64,000 nucleotides of DNA from positions 1 to 64,000 of the forward strand of contig NZ_JAMOLN010000008.1 of NCBI RefSeq assembly GCF_024448165.1. The letters run 5' to 3'. This stretch comes from Streptomyces longispororuber (GTDB lineage Bacteria; Actinomycetota; Actinomycetes; Streptomycetales; Streptomycetaceae). Positions 18,293 through 27,384 of the stretch are shown here, piece by piece (positions within the stretch are counted from its first letter, which is position 1; each line of letters opens with the position of its first letter). The notes below the pieces were generated by a model that was given only the letters and a program-made list of their open reading frames with translations, made no database searches and had not been told where the DNA came from. The position numbers and the translations under genes are program-made.

Positions 18293-18324
18293 GGGCGGTT
18301 CGGGCGCTCAGCGGCGGCCGTGGG

Positions 18325-18729
18325 TCAGCTGTCCACCCAGCCGTGCTTGCGCCCGCTCTGCACCAGCTCGCGGCGGATCGCCAGGATCTGCTCGCCGGTC
18401 AGGGAGGGGGCGGCGCGCAGCAGCAGCTCCGTGACCTCGTTCGTGAACTCGTCCACGCGCAGCACGTCGCACAGCACGTCGTCGCCGTCGGCCGCGGTGT
18501 GCCGGCCGGGCGCCGGTGCCGAGGCACCCTCGGCGAGCTGGACCGAGGACGCCTTGGGACCGCGGTCGCCCTCCTCGATCTCGAACTCGACCTTGAGGCC
18601 GGTGCGCAGGTACGACTCGGGGATGAGGAGGTCGTTCACATGCAGGAACACGTCCTCACCGCCGTCGTCCGGCGCGATGAACCCATAGCCACGCGCTCCG
18701 TCGAAGCGCACCACACGACCAGCGACCAC
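18325..18729 (-). CDS. Cold-shock domain protein with C-terminal extension
   Basis: A 134-residue protein whose first ~65 residues are a cold-shock OB-fold: RNP1 is ARGYGFIAP and RNP2 is DVFLHV. It should bind single-stranded RNA or DNA and act as an RNA chaperone. Unlike 67-residue CspA it carries a linker of Ala/Pro and a helical tail (FTNEVTELLLRAAPSLTGEQILAIRRELVQSGRKHGWVDS), an architecture I recall as common in Streptomyces. The start is GTG 18729 with GGGGGT just upstream; the frame extends to 18777 without a better start. Confidence 0.85.
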   Translation of the reverse strand: MVAGRVVRFDGARGYGFIAPDDGGEDVFLHVNDLLIPESYLRTGLKVEFEIEEGDRGPKASSVQLAEGASAPAPGRHTAADGDDVLCDVLRVDEFTNEVTELLLRAAPSLTGEQILAIRRELVQSGRKHGWVDS

Positions 18730-18804
18730 GCCGACCCCCAGCCACCACGGCGGACCCGGTGTCCGCGCCCTCACCATCTTGCTGCGGATCCTAGCGGGAC
18801 GCCG

Positions 18805-19452
18805 TCAGCCCTTGTGCCAGGCCGTCGTACCGAGCCGTCCCGTGCTGCCGAGGTCGAGCGGCGGGTCCGGGACCACGGTCCGCGTCCCCCGTCCGAGACC
18901 GGGATCGACCGTCACCCGGTCGACCGTGACCGGCGGGTTCGTCGTGTCGGCGTACGTGTTGCGCCAGACCAGGACCGTGACGGCGCTGTCGCCCGGGCGC
19001 AGGGTGAGGCGGCGCGGGCCCGGGTCGCCCACCGCGAGGGTGACGTCCTTGGTCCCCTTCAGGACGCGCACACCCTCGACGGGGGTGCCGTCCGACTCGG
19101 CCAGCCCCAGCCGCGGGTACCCGTACAGCTCGAACGTGCCCTCGCCGCAGTTGGTGAGGACGACGTCCAGGACGCGCAGGCCCATCGCGGGGTTGGTGAC
19201 GCCCGGCACGATCCGCATGCCGGAGTCCGGGCACGGCCCGGACGGCGTCGCCGGGCCCCTCGTGTACGGGAGTCCGGCGCTCGGATACGCCGTGGGCGGC
19301 GGTGTCGGGCCGCGCGTGTCCAGCGTGTCGGCGTGCACGCCGCCCGGTGCCGGGTCGGCGGGCCCGGCACCGCCCGCCGCCGTCTGCGTGCCGCACCCCG
19401 CCACGAGCAGCGCCGCCGCGACCGCCGCCGCGCGCCCGGTGGACAACCGCAC
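18805..19452 (-). CDS. DUF4232-type lipoprotein
   Basis: A 215-residue exported lipoprotein. The signal peptide VRLSTGRAAAVAAALLVAGC ends at Cys20. After a Pro/Ala linker, a beta-rich domain starts at CPDSGMRIVPGVTNPAMGLRVLDVVLTNCG, which resembles the DUF4232 family of actinobacterial surface lipoproteins; function is unknown. I choose GTG 19452 because AGGGGAG lies 4 bases upstream and the signal peptide then starts at residue 1; an ATG at 19482 adds ten residues. It follows the two-component genes on the same strand with a 39-base gap. Confidence 0.7.
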   Translation of the reverse strand: MRLSTGRAAAVAAALLVAGCGTQTAAGGAGPADPAPGGVHADTLDTRGPTPPPTAYPSAGLPYTRGPATPSGPCPDSGMRIVPGVTNPAMGLRVLDVVLTNCGEGTFELYGYPRLGLAESDGTPVEGVRVLKGTKDVTLAVGDPGPRRLTLRPGDSAVTVLVWRNTYADTTNPPVTVDRVTVDPGLGRGTRTVVPDPPLDLGSTGRLGTTAWHKG

Positions 19453-19491
19453 GCCGCTCCCCTTGATCCCCTTGGTCCCCATCCGGCGATC

Positions 19492-20163
19492 TTACGTACC
19501 CCGCGCGGCGACGAGCCCCGACTCGTAGGCGAACACGACGAGTTGGGCCCGGTCGCGGGCCGCGAGCTTCGTCATGGCGCGGCTGATGTGGGTCTTGGCG
19601 GTGAACGGGCTGATCACCATGTGCGCGGCGATCTCCTCGTTGGTCAGACCGCGGGCCGCGAGCGCGGTGACCTCGCGCTCGCGCCGGGTGAGGCGCTCCA
19701 GGCCGGGCGCGGTGGCCCGGTCCGGCGGCCGGGCCACGAACTCGCCGATGAGGCGGCGGGTGACGGACGGCGACAGGAGGGCGTCGCCGCGGGCGACGAC
19801 GGCGATCCCGGCGAGCAGGTCCTCCGGCTCGCTGTCCTTGAGCAGGAACCCGGACGCGCCCGCGCGCAGCGCCTCGAAGACGTACTCGTCGAGGCCGTAG
19901 TTGGTGAGGATGACGACCCGTACACCGGCCAGGGCGGCGTCGTTCGCGATCCGCCGGGTCGCCTCGATCCCGCTGGTGCCGGGCATCTGCACGTCCATGA
20001 GCACCACGTCCGGCACGCTCGCCCGGACCAGCGCGACCCCTTCCTCCCCGTCGGACGCCTCCCCCACGACCTCGATCCCGTCCTCGGCGTCGAGCAGCGC
20101 CCGGAACCCGGCCCGCATGAGCGCCTGGTCGTCGACGAGCACGACCCGGACGAGCGGCGTCAC
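19492..20163 (-). CDS. NarL/LuxR-type response regulator
   Basis: A 223-residue response regulator. The receiver domain (1-120) has VVLVDDQALMRAGF with the acidic pair, the phospho-acceptor Asp in VVLMDVQMPGTSGIEA, the conserved Thr in VVILTNYG and the Lys in FLLKDSEPEDLL. The C-terminal LuxR-type helix-turn-helix is LTRREREVTALAARGLTNEEIAAHMVISPFTAKTHISRAMTKL. The start overlaps the kinase stop, so the pair is translationally coupled. It probably binds the dyad at 21437-21458. Confidence 0.95.
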   Translation of the reverse strand: MTPLVRVVLVDDQALMRAGFRALLDAEDGIEVVGEASDGEEGVALVRASVPDVVLMDVQMPGTSGIEATRRIANDAALAGVRVVILTNYGLDEYVFEALRAGASGFLLKDSEPEDLLAGIAVVARGDALLSPSVTRRLIGEFVARPPDRATAPGLERLTRREREVTALAARGLTNEEIAAHMVISPFTAKTHISRAMTKLAARDRAQLVVFAYESGLVAARGT

Positions 20164-21374
20164 GGGGTGGCTCCCGAGGCGGAGGCCACCGGCGTCGTCC
20201 GTGCGGGGCCCGCGGGCGGGTCACCGGGCAGCGGCAGAACCGCCCGCACCACGAAGCCCCCCGCCCCACGCGGCGCTGCCGTCAGCGTGCCGCCGAGCGC
20301 CGTCACGCGCTCCCGCATCCCGGTCAGCCCCGTGCCCTCCCGCGGCGGACGGTCCTCGGCGGCGGTTCCGTCGTCCGTGACGCTCACCGTCAACTCAGCC
20401 TCCCCGTAGGCGAGATGGACCGCCGCCTCGGCCTCGCGGCCCGCGTGGCGCGCCACGTTCGTCAGGGACTCCTGGACGATGCGGTAGACCGTGCGGTCGT
20501 GCGCCGCGGGCAGCGGACGCTCGGCGCCGGTGACCGTGAGCGTGACGGCCACGCCCGCCGACCGGGCGCGCTCGACGAGCAGCGCGGGGCTGCCGGCCGG
20601 CTCGTCCGTGCGCAGCACGCCGAGCGTGGCCCGCAGTTCGCGCATCGCCTCGCCGCTCGCCTCCTGGATCGCCAGCAGTGCGGGCGGTACCTCCTCGCCG
20701 CGCTTGCGGGCGAGGTGCACGGCGACGCCCGCCTGCAGCTTGACGATCGAGATGCTGTGGGTGAGCGAGTCGTGCAACTCCCGGGCGATCCGCAGCCGCT
20801 CCTCCCCGGCCCGGCGCAGCGCCGCCTCCTCGCGGGTGCGCTCCGCCTCCAGGGCACGCTGCTCGGTCTGGTGGAGGTACGCCTGCCAGTTCTTGTCGGC
20901 GAGGCCGGTGACGACGGCGCACAGGAACCAGCCCGTGAGCAGCAGACCGCGCGTCGTCGCCCCGTCGTCCGCGAGCGCGTCACAGGTGATGTACGCGGCG
21001 AGGAACACGCCGCCGGTGGCCGCGGCCACCCCCCGATGGCCCGCCCGCGCCGCCGTGTGCACGGCGGCGAGCACCGGCAGCGCCGCGAGCGGATCGGGCC
21101 GGGCGTGCACGACGTACGCCAGCGTCACGGCGGTCGAGGCCACGAGCACGGCCCGGGGTGCGCGCCGGTATCCGGCCAGCGGCACCACCGACGCCACCAT
21201 CAGCGCGTAGTCCACCGGCTCCGCGCCGCCCCCGAGCGCCGCCGCGAGCATCACGACGGCGCCGACGACCACGGCCAGGGCCGCGTCGGCCAGATCGCGG
21301 CGCCAGGTCGGCGGCGGTGTGCCGCGCTCCGGCGCGCCGTCCGGCACGGCTGCTGTGCTCAAGTCCCCCTGCAT
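20160..21374 (-). CDS. Two-component sensor histidine kinase (NarL-partner type)
   Basis: A 404-residue membrane kinase. About four to five hydrophobic helices occupy residues 25-150. The dimerisation/phospho-acceptor domain (HisKA_3) has the reactive His in RIARELHDSLTHSISIVKLQAG, and the ATPase domain has VYRIVQESLTNVARHA and VTDDGTAAEDRPPREGTGLTGMRERV. It has no large extracellular sensor domain, so it likely senses a membrane or intracellular signal. The ATG at 21374 has a leaderless-type -10 (TACCGT) 6 bases upstream, which favours it over GTG 21416. Confidence 0.93.
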   Translation of the reverse strand: MQGDLSTAAVPDGAPERGTPPPTWRRDLADAALAVVVGAVVMLAAALGGGAEPVDYALMVASVVPLAGYRRAPRAVLVASTAVTLAYVVHARPDPLAALPVLAAVHTAARAGHRGVAAATGGVFLAAYITCDALADDGATTRGLLLTGWFLCAVVTGLADKNWQAYLHQTEQRALEAERTREEAALRRAGEERLRIARELHDSLTHSISIVKLQAGVAVHLARKRGEEVPPALLAIQEASGEAMRELRATLGVLRTDEPAGSPALLVERARSAGVAVTLTVTGAERPLPAAHDRTVYRIVQESLTNVARHAGREAEAAVHLAYGEAELTVSVTDDGTAAEDRPPREGTGLTGMRERVTALGGTLTAAPRGAGGFVVRAVLPLPGDPPAGPARTTPVASASGATP

Positions 21375-21380
21375 GGCTCC

Positions 21381-21386
21381 ACGGTA
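21381..21386 (-). promoter_or_regulatory. -10 element TACCGT for the sensor kinase operon
   Basis: On the minus strand TACCGT is followed by 6 bases (GGAGCC) and the ATG at 21374. The geometry is leaderless; the GGAG is too close to the ATG to act as a normal ribosome-binding site. Confidence 0.45.
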
Positions 21387-21436
21387 GGGGTGGGCGCCGA
21401 CGGCGTCGTCCGCCACGAGAACGGCACCGGCCGCCC

Positions 21437-21458
21437 GGCTACTCCCTGGGGAGTAGCC
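21437..21458. promoter_or_regulatory. 22-bp palindrome between the two-component genes and the AhpD-like operon
   Basis: GGCTACTCCC-TG-GGGAGTAGCC has perfect 10-base arms. It sits about 70 bases upstream of the predicted kinase transcription start and about 100 bases upstream of the divergent AhpD-like start. NarL-type regulators bind such dyads, so this is a good candidate site for the adjacent response regulator. Confidence 0.6.
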
Positions 21459-21553
21459 ACCGGTGGGCTCCGCCGTACGACGCCCCGAGCGGGCCGCCGG
21501 GCGAGTCTGGGCGGGTCAGGGGCGACCGCCCCGAGCCGACCCGAGGAGCTCAC

Positions 21554-22558
21554 ATGTCCGGCCCGTACCGCTACACCGAACCGCCGTCGCCGAAGGCCGC
21601 CACCGGCACCACCGCCGCGGTCCTCGCCCAGGCGGAGACCGACTTCGGCATCCCGAAGCCGTCGACCCTGATCGTCCTGACGTCGGCGCCCGAACTCCTG
21701 GCGCCCGTCTGGGCGTTGCTGCGCGAGTCGCTGATCGCGGGCAGCGGCTCGCGGACCGACCGGGAACTCGTCGCGGCCGGCGCCTCCCTGGCGAACCGCT
21801 GCCCGTTCTGCGTGGACGCGCACGCCGTGCTGCTGCACGCGACCGGCGACCACGCGCTCGGCGAGGCGGTGGCCCGCGCCGAGGCCCCGGACGACGAGCG
21901 GGCGGCCCGGATCCTGGAGTGGGGCCGGGCCAGCCGCGTCCCCGGCTCGCCCGGCCTGACGCCGCTGCCGTTCCCGCGCGACCACCTCGCCTCCCACCTG
22001 GGCACGGCGCTCGCCTTCCACTTCATCAACCGGATCGTGTCGTCGCTGCTGACCGAGAATCTGCTGCCCGCGGGCGCCCAGCGCCTCCAGGCGGTCCGTG
22101 CGCTGGCCGGCCGCGGCGTCTCCCGCGTCGTGCGCGCCGAGCACCGGCCCGGCGCGTCCCTGCCCCTCCTCGACTCCCCCGGCCCCGGCCCGTCCTGGGC
22201 CGCCGGCACCTCGGTCGGACCGGCCTACGAGTCCCTGCGCACCGCCGCCACCATGGGAGCGGGGCTCCTCGACGACGCCGACCTCGCCCTCGTGCAGGAG
22301 ACCGTGGCCCGCTGGGACGGCTCGCACCCGCCGACCGTGTGGGAGGCACTGCCCGACCGGCGCGAGCGGCCCGGGGCGCGACTCGCGCTGCTCGCCGCGC
22401 TCGCGCCGTACCGGATCACCGACGAGGACGTCGCGGCGTGGCGCGTCCCGCCGTTCACCGACCACTGCCTCGTGCACCTGGTCGCGTACGGGGCGTTCGC
22501 GGCCGTCGACCGCATCGAGTCCGCGCTCCCGCTGTCCGCCCTCATGGAGACGACATGA
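21554..22558 (+). CDS. AhpD-like alkylhydroperoxidase/carboxymuconolactone decarboxylase-family protein
   Basis: A 334-residue protein whose first half is an AhpD-like fold. NRCPFCVDAHAVLLHATG carries the redox CxxC pair Cys83/Cys86 and the downstream His that define AhpD-type peroxidases. The second half, from ~200, looks like a divergent helical repeat of the same fold without the cysteine pair. The protein is twice the usual AhpD length. The ATG has GAGGAG 5 bases upstream. It overlaps a methyltransferase gene by ATGA and starts divergently from the two-component genes, with a palindrome between them. Confidence 0.75.
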   Translation: MSGPYRYTEPPSPKAATGTTAAVLAQAETDFGIPKPSTLIVLTSAPELLAPVWALLRESLIAGSGSRTDRELVAAGASLANRCPFCVDAHAVLLHATGDHALGEAVARAEAPDDERAARILEWGRASRVPGSPGLTPLPFPRDHLASHLGTALAFHFINRIVSSLLTENLLPAGAQRLQAVRALAGRGVSRVVRAEHRPGASLPLLDSPGPGPSWAAGTSVGPAYESLRTAATMGAGLLDDADLALVQETVARWDGSHPPTVWEALPDRRERPGARLALLAALAPYRITDEDVAAWRVPPFTDHCLVHLVAYGAFAAVDRIESALPLSALMETT

Positions 22559-23421
22559 CCACCACGGAGTACCGCACGCCCGACCGCACGGACAGCCCCT
22601 GGGACGGGGTGCTCGGCGAGCACTGGGCCGCCCGGCACCGGGAGTTCGACGCGATGGTCGGCGGTGTCGACGACGCCCTGTTCGAGGCCGCCGCGATCGC
22701 GCCGGGCGACCGGGTCCTCGACATCGGCTGCGGAGCCGGTGCCACCACCCGGGCCGCGGCCCTGCTCGCGGCGCCCGGCCACGCGGTCGGCGTCGACATC
22801 TCGGCGCCGCTCCTGGCCCGGGCCAGGACGAACACGGCCGCCGAGGGGGTGCGGGGCGTCGCGTACGTGCGGGGCGACGCACAGACGCACCGCTTCGAGC
22901 CGGGCGGCTACGACGTCGTGATCAGCCGCGGCGGCGTGATGTTCTTCGCCGACCACGTGGCGGCCTTCGCGAACATCGGGCGGGCGCTGCGCCCCGGCGG
23001 CCGGATCGTGTTCGTCTGCCCGCGCCGGCCGGGGACGGACACCGAGGAGAGCCAGGTGCTCGGCCGGTTCGCCCGGATCCTGGAGGAGGGCGCCGAGCCC
23101 GTCCGCCCGGACCCGGCGGTGGTCGCCGCGCACACCGCGATGGCCTCGCTGTCCGAGCCGTACCTGATCCACGGGGCGCTGCACCGCACGTTCGCGGAGA
23201 TCGCCGTCAACCCGGTGGACCTCCACACCCGGTGGGGCGAAACCCCGGCGGACGCCGTCGAGTTCCTGCTCTCCCGCACCCCGGACCGGCACGTGCCCGC
23301 GGCGACGCGCGCCGCGCTGGAGGACACGCTCCGCCCGTACGCGACCGCACGCGGCGTACGGATGCGCGCGGGTGTGTGGCTGGTCACGGCCGTGCGCCGG
23401 GACGATGGTGCCGCTGTGTGA
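22555..23421 (+). CDS. Class I SAM-dependent methyltransferase
   Basis: A 288-residue methyltransferase. Motif I is VLDIGCGAGATT (~residues 54-65), the acidic ribose contact is GVDISAPLL, and the adenine-binding region is YVRGDAQTH. A post-motif III segment ALRPGGRIVFVCPR completes the Rossmann core. The substrate is unknown. It is co-translated with the AhpD-like gene, which suggests a two-step modification or detoxification of one compound, possibly under the neighbouring two-component system; this is inference. Confidence 0.88.
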   Translation: MTTTEYRTPDRTDSPWDGVLGEHWAARHREFDAMVGGVDDALFEAAAIAPGDRVLDIGCGAGATTRAAALLAAPGHAVGVDISAPLLARARTNTAAEGVRGVAYVRGDAQTHRFEPGGYDVVISRGGVMFFADHVAAFANIGRALRPGGRIVFVCPRRPGTDTEESQVLGRFARILEEGAEPVRPDPAVVAAHTAMASLSEPYLIHGALHRTFAEIAVNPVDLHTRWGETPADAVEFLLSRTPDRHVPAATRAALEDTLRPYATARGVRMRAGVWLVTAVRRDDGAAV

Positions 23422-23510
23422 TTCCGGGGTGACGGAAGTGGCGGTATCCCCGCACAGCAACTCATGTGACACTGGCGTCCCCCACCCCACTGACGTAAGG
23501 GACGTACGCC

Positions 23511-24182
23511 GTGCGTTCTCTCCCGCTCCCGGTCACCCTCGCCGTCCGGCTGCTGCCGGTCACCGTCCTCGCCTGTGTGGGCTGGGCCTGGTCCACCGGA
23601 CCGATGGCCGAGCCCGCCGGCCAGGAGCAGCACGACGCGGCGCCGCAGTCGTCGTCGGAGCCGGAGAACCCCAGCTCGAGCGTGGCCGCCCAGACGTACG
23701 CCGAGCCGCCCGCGCCGTGCGGCACGGTCTCCGGGAAGACGGTCGCGTCCCTCGTGCCGGGGGCGAAGGCGGCGGGCAAGGAGCTCTCGGCCACCGACGA
23801 GTCGGTGCGCCGGGGCTGCTCCTGGAGCGCGCTGGAGGGCTACGACTACCGCTGGCTCGACGTGTCCTTCGAGATGAAGGCGTCCGACGCGCTGGCGCAG
23901 CAGGCGTTCAAGTCCGCGGGAGAGGACGACAAGGGCACGGCGCAGTCCGGTCTCGGCGACGAGGCCCGGCTGACGACGGGCCTCACCACCAAGGACAAGC
24001 AGGAGACCCGCGAGGCCGTCGTCACCGTCCGCAAGGGCAACGCCCTGGTGACGGTCACCTTCAACGGCAGCGACTTCGAGTCCAAGGGCGCCCCGTCCGC
24101 CGACACGATCAGCAAGGGCGCGCTGCGGGCGGCGGGCGACGCGGTGGGCGGTCTCGGCTCGGCCGAGAACACCGACGACTGA
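23511..24182 (+). CDS. Secreted DUF3558-like protein
   Basis: A 223-residue exported protein. The N-terminus is a hydrophobic signal or anchor (residues ~5-30) followed by a low-complexity Ser/Glu/Pro linker. The outer domain begins at PCGTVSGKTVASLVPGAK, and a second Cys occurs in RRGCSWSAL; the two probably form a disulphide as in the DUF3558 family of actinobacterial surface proteins. The GTG start has AAGGGA 8 bases upstream. No function can be assigned. Confidence 0.65.
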   Translation: MRSLPLPVTLAVRLLPVTVLACVGWAWSTGPMAEPAGQEQHDAAPQSSSEPENPSSSVAAQTYAEPPAPCGTVSGKTVASLVPGAKAAGKELSATDESVRRGCSWSALEGYDYRWLDVSFEMKASDALAQQAFKSAGEDDKGTAQSGLGDEARLTTGLTTKDKQETREAVVTVRKGNALVTVTFNGSDFESKGAPSADTISKGALRAAGDAVGGLGSAENTDD

Positions 24183-24228
24183 GCGCCCCGACCACGGTTC
24201 ACGGCTCGCGGCCCTGACGGGACTCGCG

Positions 24229-24250
24229 GAATTGCGAAACTTTGCAATTC
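24229..24250. promoter_or_regulatory. Candidate ArsR operator
   Basis: GAATTGC (24229-24235) and GCAATTC (24244-24250) are perfect 7-base arms around GAAACTTT, so the core ATTGCGAAACTTTGCAAT is a near-complete dyad. It is strikingly AT-rich for this genome and looks like an ArsR/SmtB operator. It lies 113 bases before the first ArsR start. Confidence 0.6.
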
Positions 24251-24362
24251 ATTAGATGGTGTGGTGGCCGTGCCCGTGGACCCTGCCTGTGGTGTCGCTC
24301 CCGCGGGCGCGGCTGCCTGTCGTGTGCGCGCCCGGGCGGGCGCGGTTCGGGGAGTGGGTTGC

Positions 24363-24782
24363 GTGTCGGTTCCGCTGTACCAGGCCAAGGCCGAGTTCTT
24401 CCGGATGCTCGGTCATCCCGTCCGGATAAGGGTGCTCGAACTGCTGCAGGACGGGCCGACCCCGGTACGGGACCTGCTGGCGGAGATCGAGGTCGAGCCG
24501 GCCGCGCTGTCCCAGCAGCTCGCGGTGTTGCGCCGGTCCGGGATCGTGACGTCCAGGCGGGACGGCTCGACGGTGGTGTACGCGCTGGCCGGCGGGGACG
24601 TCGCCGACCTGATGCGGGCGGCCCGCCGGATCCTGACCGAGATCGTGGCCGGGCAGAACGAGCTGCTCGCCGAGTTGCAGGCGGGCGACCGGGACCAGGG
24701 CCGGGATCAGGACCGGGACCGGGCTCAGACCCGGGCGCAGGACCGGGACCGGGACCCGGCCTTCGAGGTCACGGCCCGGTGA
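24363..24782 (+). CDS. ArsR-family transcriptional regulator (copy 1)
   Basis: A 139-residue winged-helix repressor. The core (residues 1-107) contains AEFFRMLGHPVRIRVLELL and the recognition helix EPAALSQQLAVLRRSGIVTSRRDGS. No Cys-rich metal site of the classical type is visible. The C-terminal ~30 residues are a low-complexity tail of Arg/Asp/Gln repeats coded by a GGACCGGGA-type DNA repeat. The start is GTG 24363 because GGGGAG precedes it and the protein then aligns with copy 2 from residue 1. It is about 60% identical to copy 2 by my hand alignment (64 of ~107). Confidence 0.85.
   Translation: MSVPLYQAKAEFFRMLGHPVRIRVLELLQDGPTPVRDLLAEIEVEPAALSQQLAVLRRSGIVTSRRDGSTVVYALAGGDVADLMRAARRILTEIVAGQNELLAELQAGDRDQGRDQDRDRAQTRAQDRDRDPAFEVTAR
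24685..24760. repeat. Low-complexity GGACCGGGAC tandem-like tract
   Basis: Degenerate tandem copies of roughly GGACC(A)GGG within the 3' end of the first arsR gene, coding for an Arg/Asp/Gln tail. It is absent from the paralogue, so it probably arose by slippage. Confidence 0.6.
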
Positions 24783-24822
24783 GCCCCCGCTTCCGGCGCA
24801 CCCGGTCCGGGAGCGGCCGCCC

Positions 24823-25242
24823 GTGATGCTCGCCGGTGAACTCGCCGCACTGCCCCACCGGCACGTGCTGACCCTGCCGACGATGCCGCAGGCGGTCCGG
24901 ATGGCCCGCGAGACGGCCGAGCAGGCGCTGGCCGAGTGGGGTGTCGGCCCGCGCCATCCGGCCGTCGGCCCGGCCCTGCTGATCCTCGCCGAGCTGGTCA
25001 CCAACTGCGTCCGGCACACCCCCGAGGAGTCGCCGCAGCTGACCGTCCTGCTGGCGGCGGACAGGCACACCTTCGCGTTCGGCGTCCACGACCGGCACCC
25101 GTACCAGCCGGCGCTGTACGGAGCGGTGCACGGCGGTCTGGCCACGGTCGCGGAGCTCACCCTCGCCCTGTCCGGCACGGCCGCCGTACGCCCCGACGGC
25201 GACGGCCGCGGCAAGACCATCTGGATCACGCTGCCGCTGTGA
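24823..25242 (+). CDS. HATPase_c anti-sigma-factor-like ATP-binding protein
   Basis: A 139-residue GHKL-fold protein like the RsbW/SpoIIAB serine kinases. The N-box is LILAELVTNCVRHTPEE, and the C-terminal GRGKTIWITLPL closes the fold; the G-boxes are degenerate (VHGGLATVAELT). Such stand-alone domains in Streptomyces bind sigma or anti-sigma-antagonist partners. It lies between two paralogous arsR genes on the same strand. The start is GTG 24823 or ATG 24826, with GGGAG upstream. Confidence 0.8.
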   Translation: MMLAGELAALPHRHVLTLPTMPQAVRMARETAEQALAEWGVGPRHPAVGPALLILAELVTNCVRHTPEESPQLTVLLAADRHTFAFGVHDRHPYQPALYGAVHGGLATVAELTLALSGTAAVRPDGDGRGKTIWITLPL

Positions 25243-25361
25243 ACGGCACCGGCCGGGACCGGCGAAAATGGCGGCATGCTGATGATCTCTGAACGGATGC
25301 GGTGGCCGGCGCGCGCGGGGCACGACGGGCGTGACGGCAACGGGACGGGGAGGACGCCGCG

Positions 25362-25712
25362 TTGAGCACGCCCCTGTACCAACTCAAGGCCGAGTTCTTC
25401 AAGACGCTCGGTCACCCCGCCCGCATCCGGGTCCTGGAGCTGCTGAGCGAGCGCGAGCACGCGGTCGCCGAGATGCTGCCGGAGGTGGGGATCGAGCCGG
25501 CCCATCTGTCGCAGCAGCTCGCGGTGTTGCGCCGGGCGAACCTCGTGACGACCCGCAAGGAGGGCTCGAACGTCCACTACTCGCTGGCCAATCCGCACGT
25601 GGCGGAGCTGCTGCGGGTGGCGCGGACGATCCTGACCGGGGTGCTCAGCAACCAGGCGGAACTCCTCGCCGACCTCCAGGCCGCCGCCGGCGACCCGCCG
25701 GCGCAGTCCTAG
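25362..25712 (+). CDS. ArsR-family transcriptional regulator (copy 2)
   Basis: A 116-residue winged-helix regulator. MSTPLYQLKAEFFKTLGHPARIRVLELL and the recognition helix EPAHLSQQLAVLRRANLVTTRKEGS mirror copy 1 at 24363. The TTG start has GGGGAGGA about 8 bases upstream. It lacks the repetitive tail of copy 1. I see no ArsR-like dyad directly before it, so it may be read from the upstream promoter together with the HATPase gene. Confidence 0.87.
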   Translation: MSTPLYQLKAEFFKTLGHPARIRVLELLSEREHAVAEMLPEVGIEPAHLSQQLAVLRRANLVTTRKEGSNVHYSLANPHVAELLRVARTILTGVLSNQAELLADLQAAAGDPPAQS

Positions 25713-25728
25713 CCGGCCGGCTGCGGCA

Positions 25729-25755
25729 CCGCCGCCTCCCGCCGGGAGGCGGCGG
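25729..25755. terminator. Bidirectional hairpin between arsR copy 2 and the NCS1 permease
   Basis: A 12-base perfect stem with a 3-base GCC loop lies between two convergent genes. It should terminate both transcripts. Confidence 0.7.
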
Positions 25756-25762
25756 CCCCGGT

Positions 25763-27283
<1,521 letters not shown>

Positions 27284-27384
27284 GGGCAGTCCGTTCTACG
27301 GAGGAGGACGGGGATGGGCGGCCGTGCGGATGCCGTGAACTGCCGTGCTGTGTGGGGGTGTTGTTAAACCGGTGGGGTCGCTGT

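Larger units (their letters stand above)
18022..18324. other. Intergenic region: dpp promoter side and cold-shock gene terminator
   Basis: About 300 bases with no gene. The dpp-proximal half is relatively AT-rich and holds a CCACAG-GAAAT-CTGTGG dyad (18070-18086), a GTCC-GCA-GGAC dyad (18124-18134) and the longer dyad listed at 18142-18160; these are the likely control elements of the dpp operon. The other half holds the strong hairpin at 18255-18292. I see no clear -35/-10 pair. Confidence 0.5.

Noticed and set aside
21554..23421. Defence or toxin-antitoxin system near the two-component genes
   Set aside because: The two proteins are an AhpD-like enzyme and a standard methyltransferase; no toxin, restriction or nuclease motif is present.
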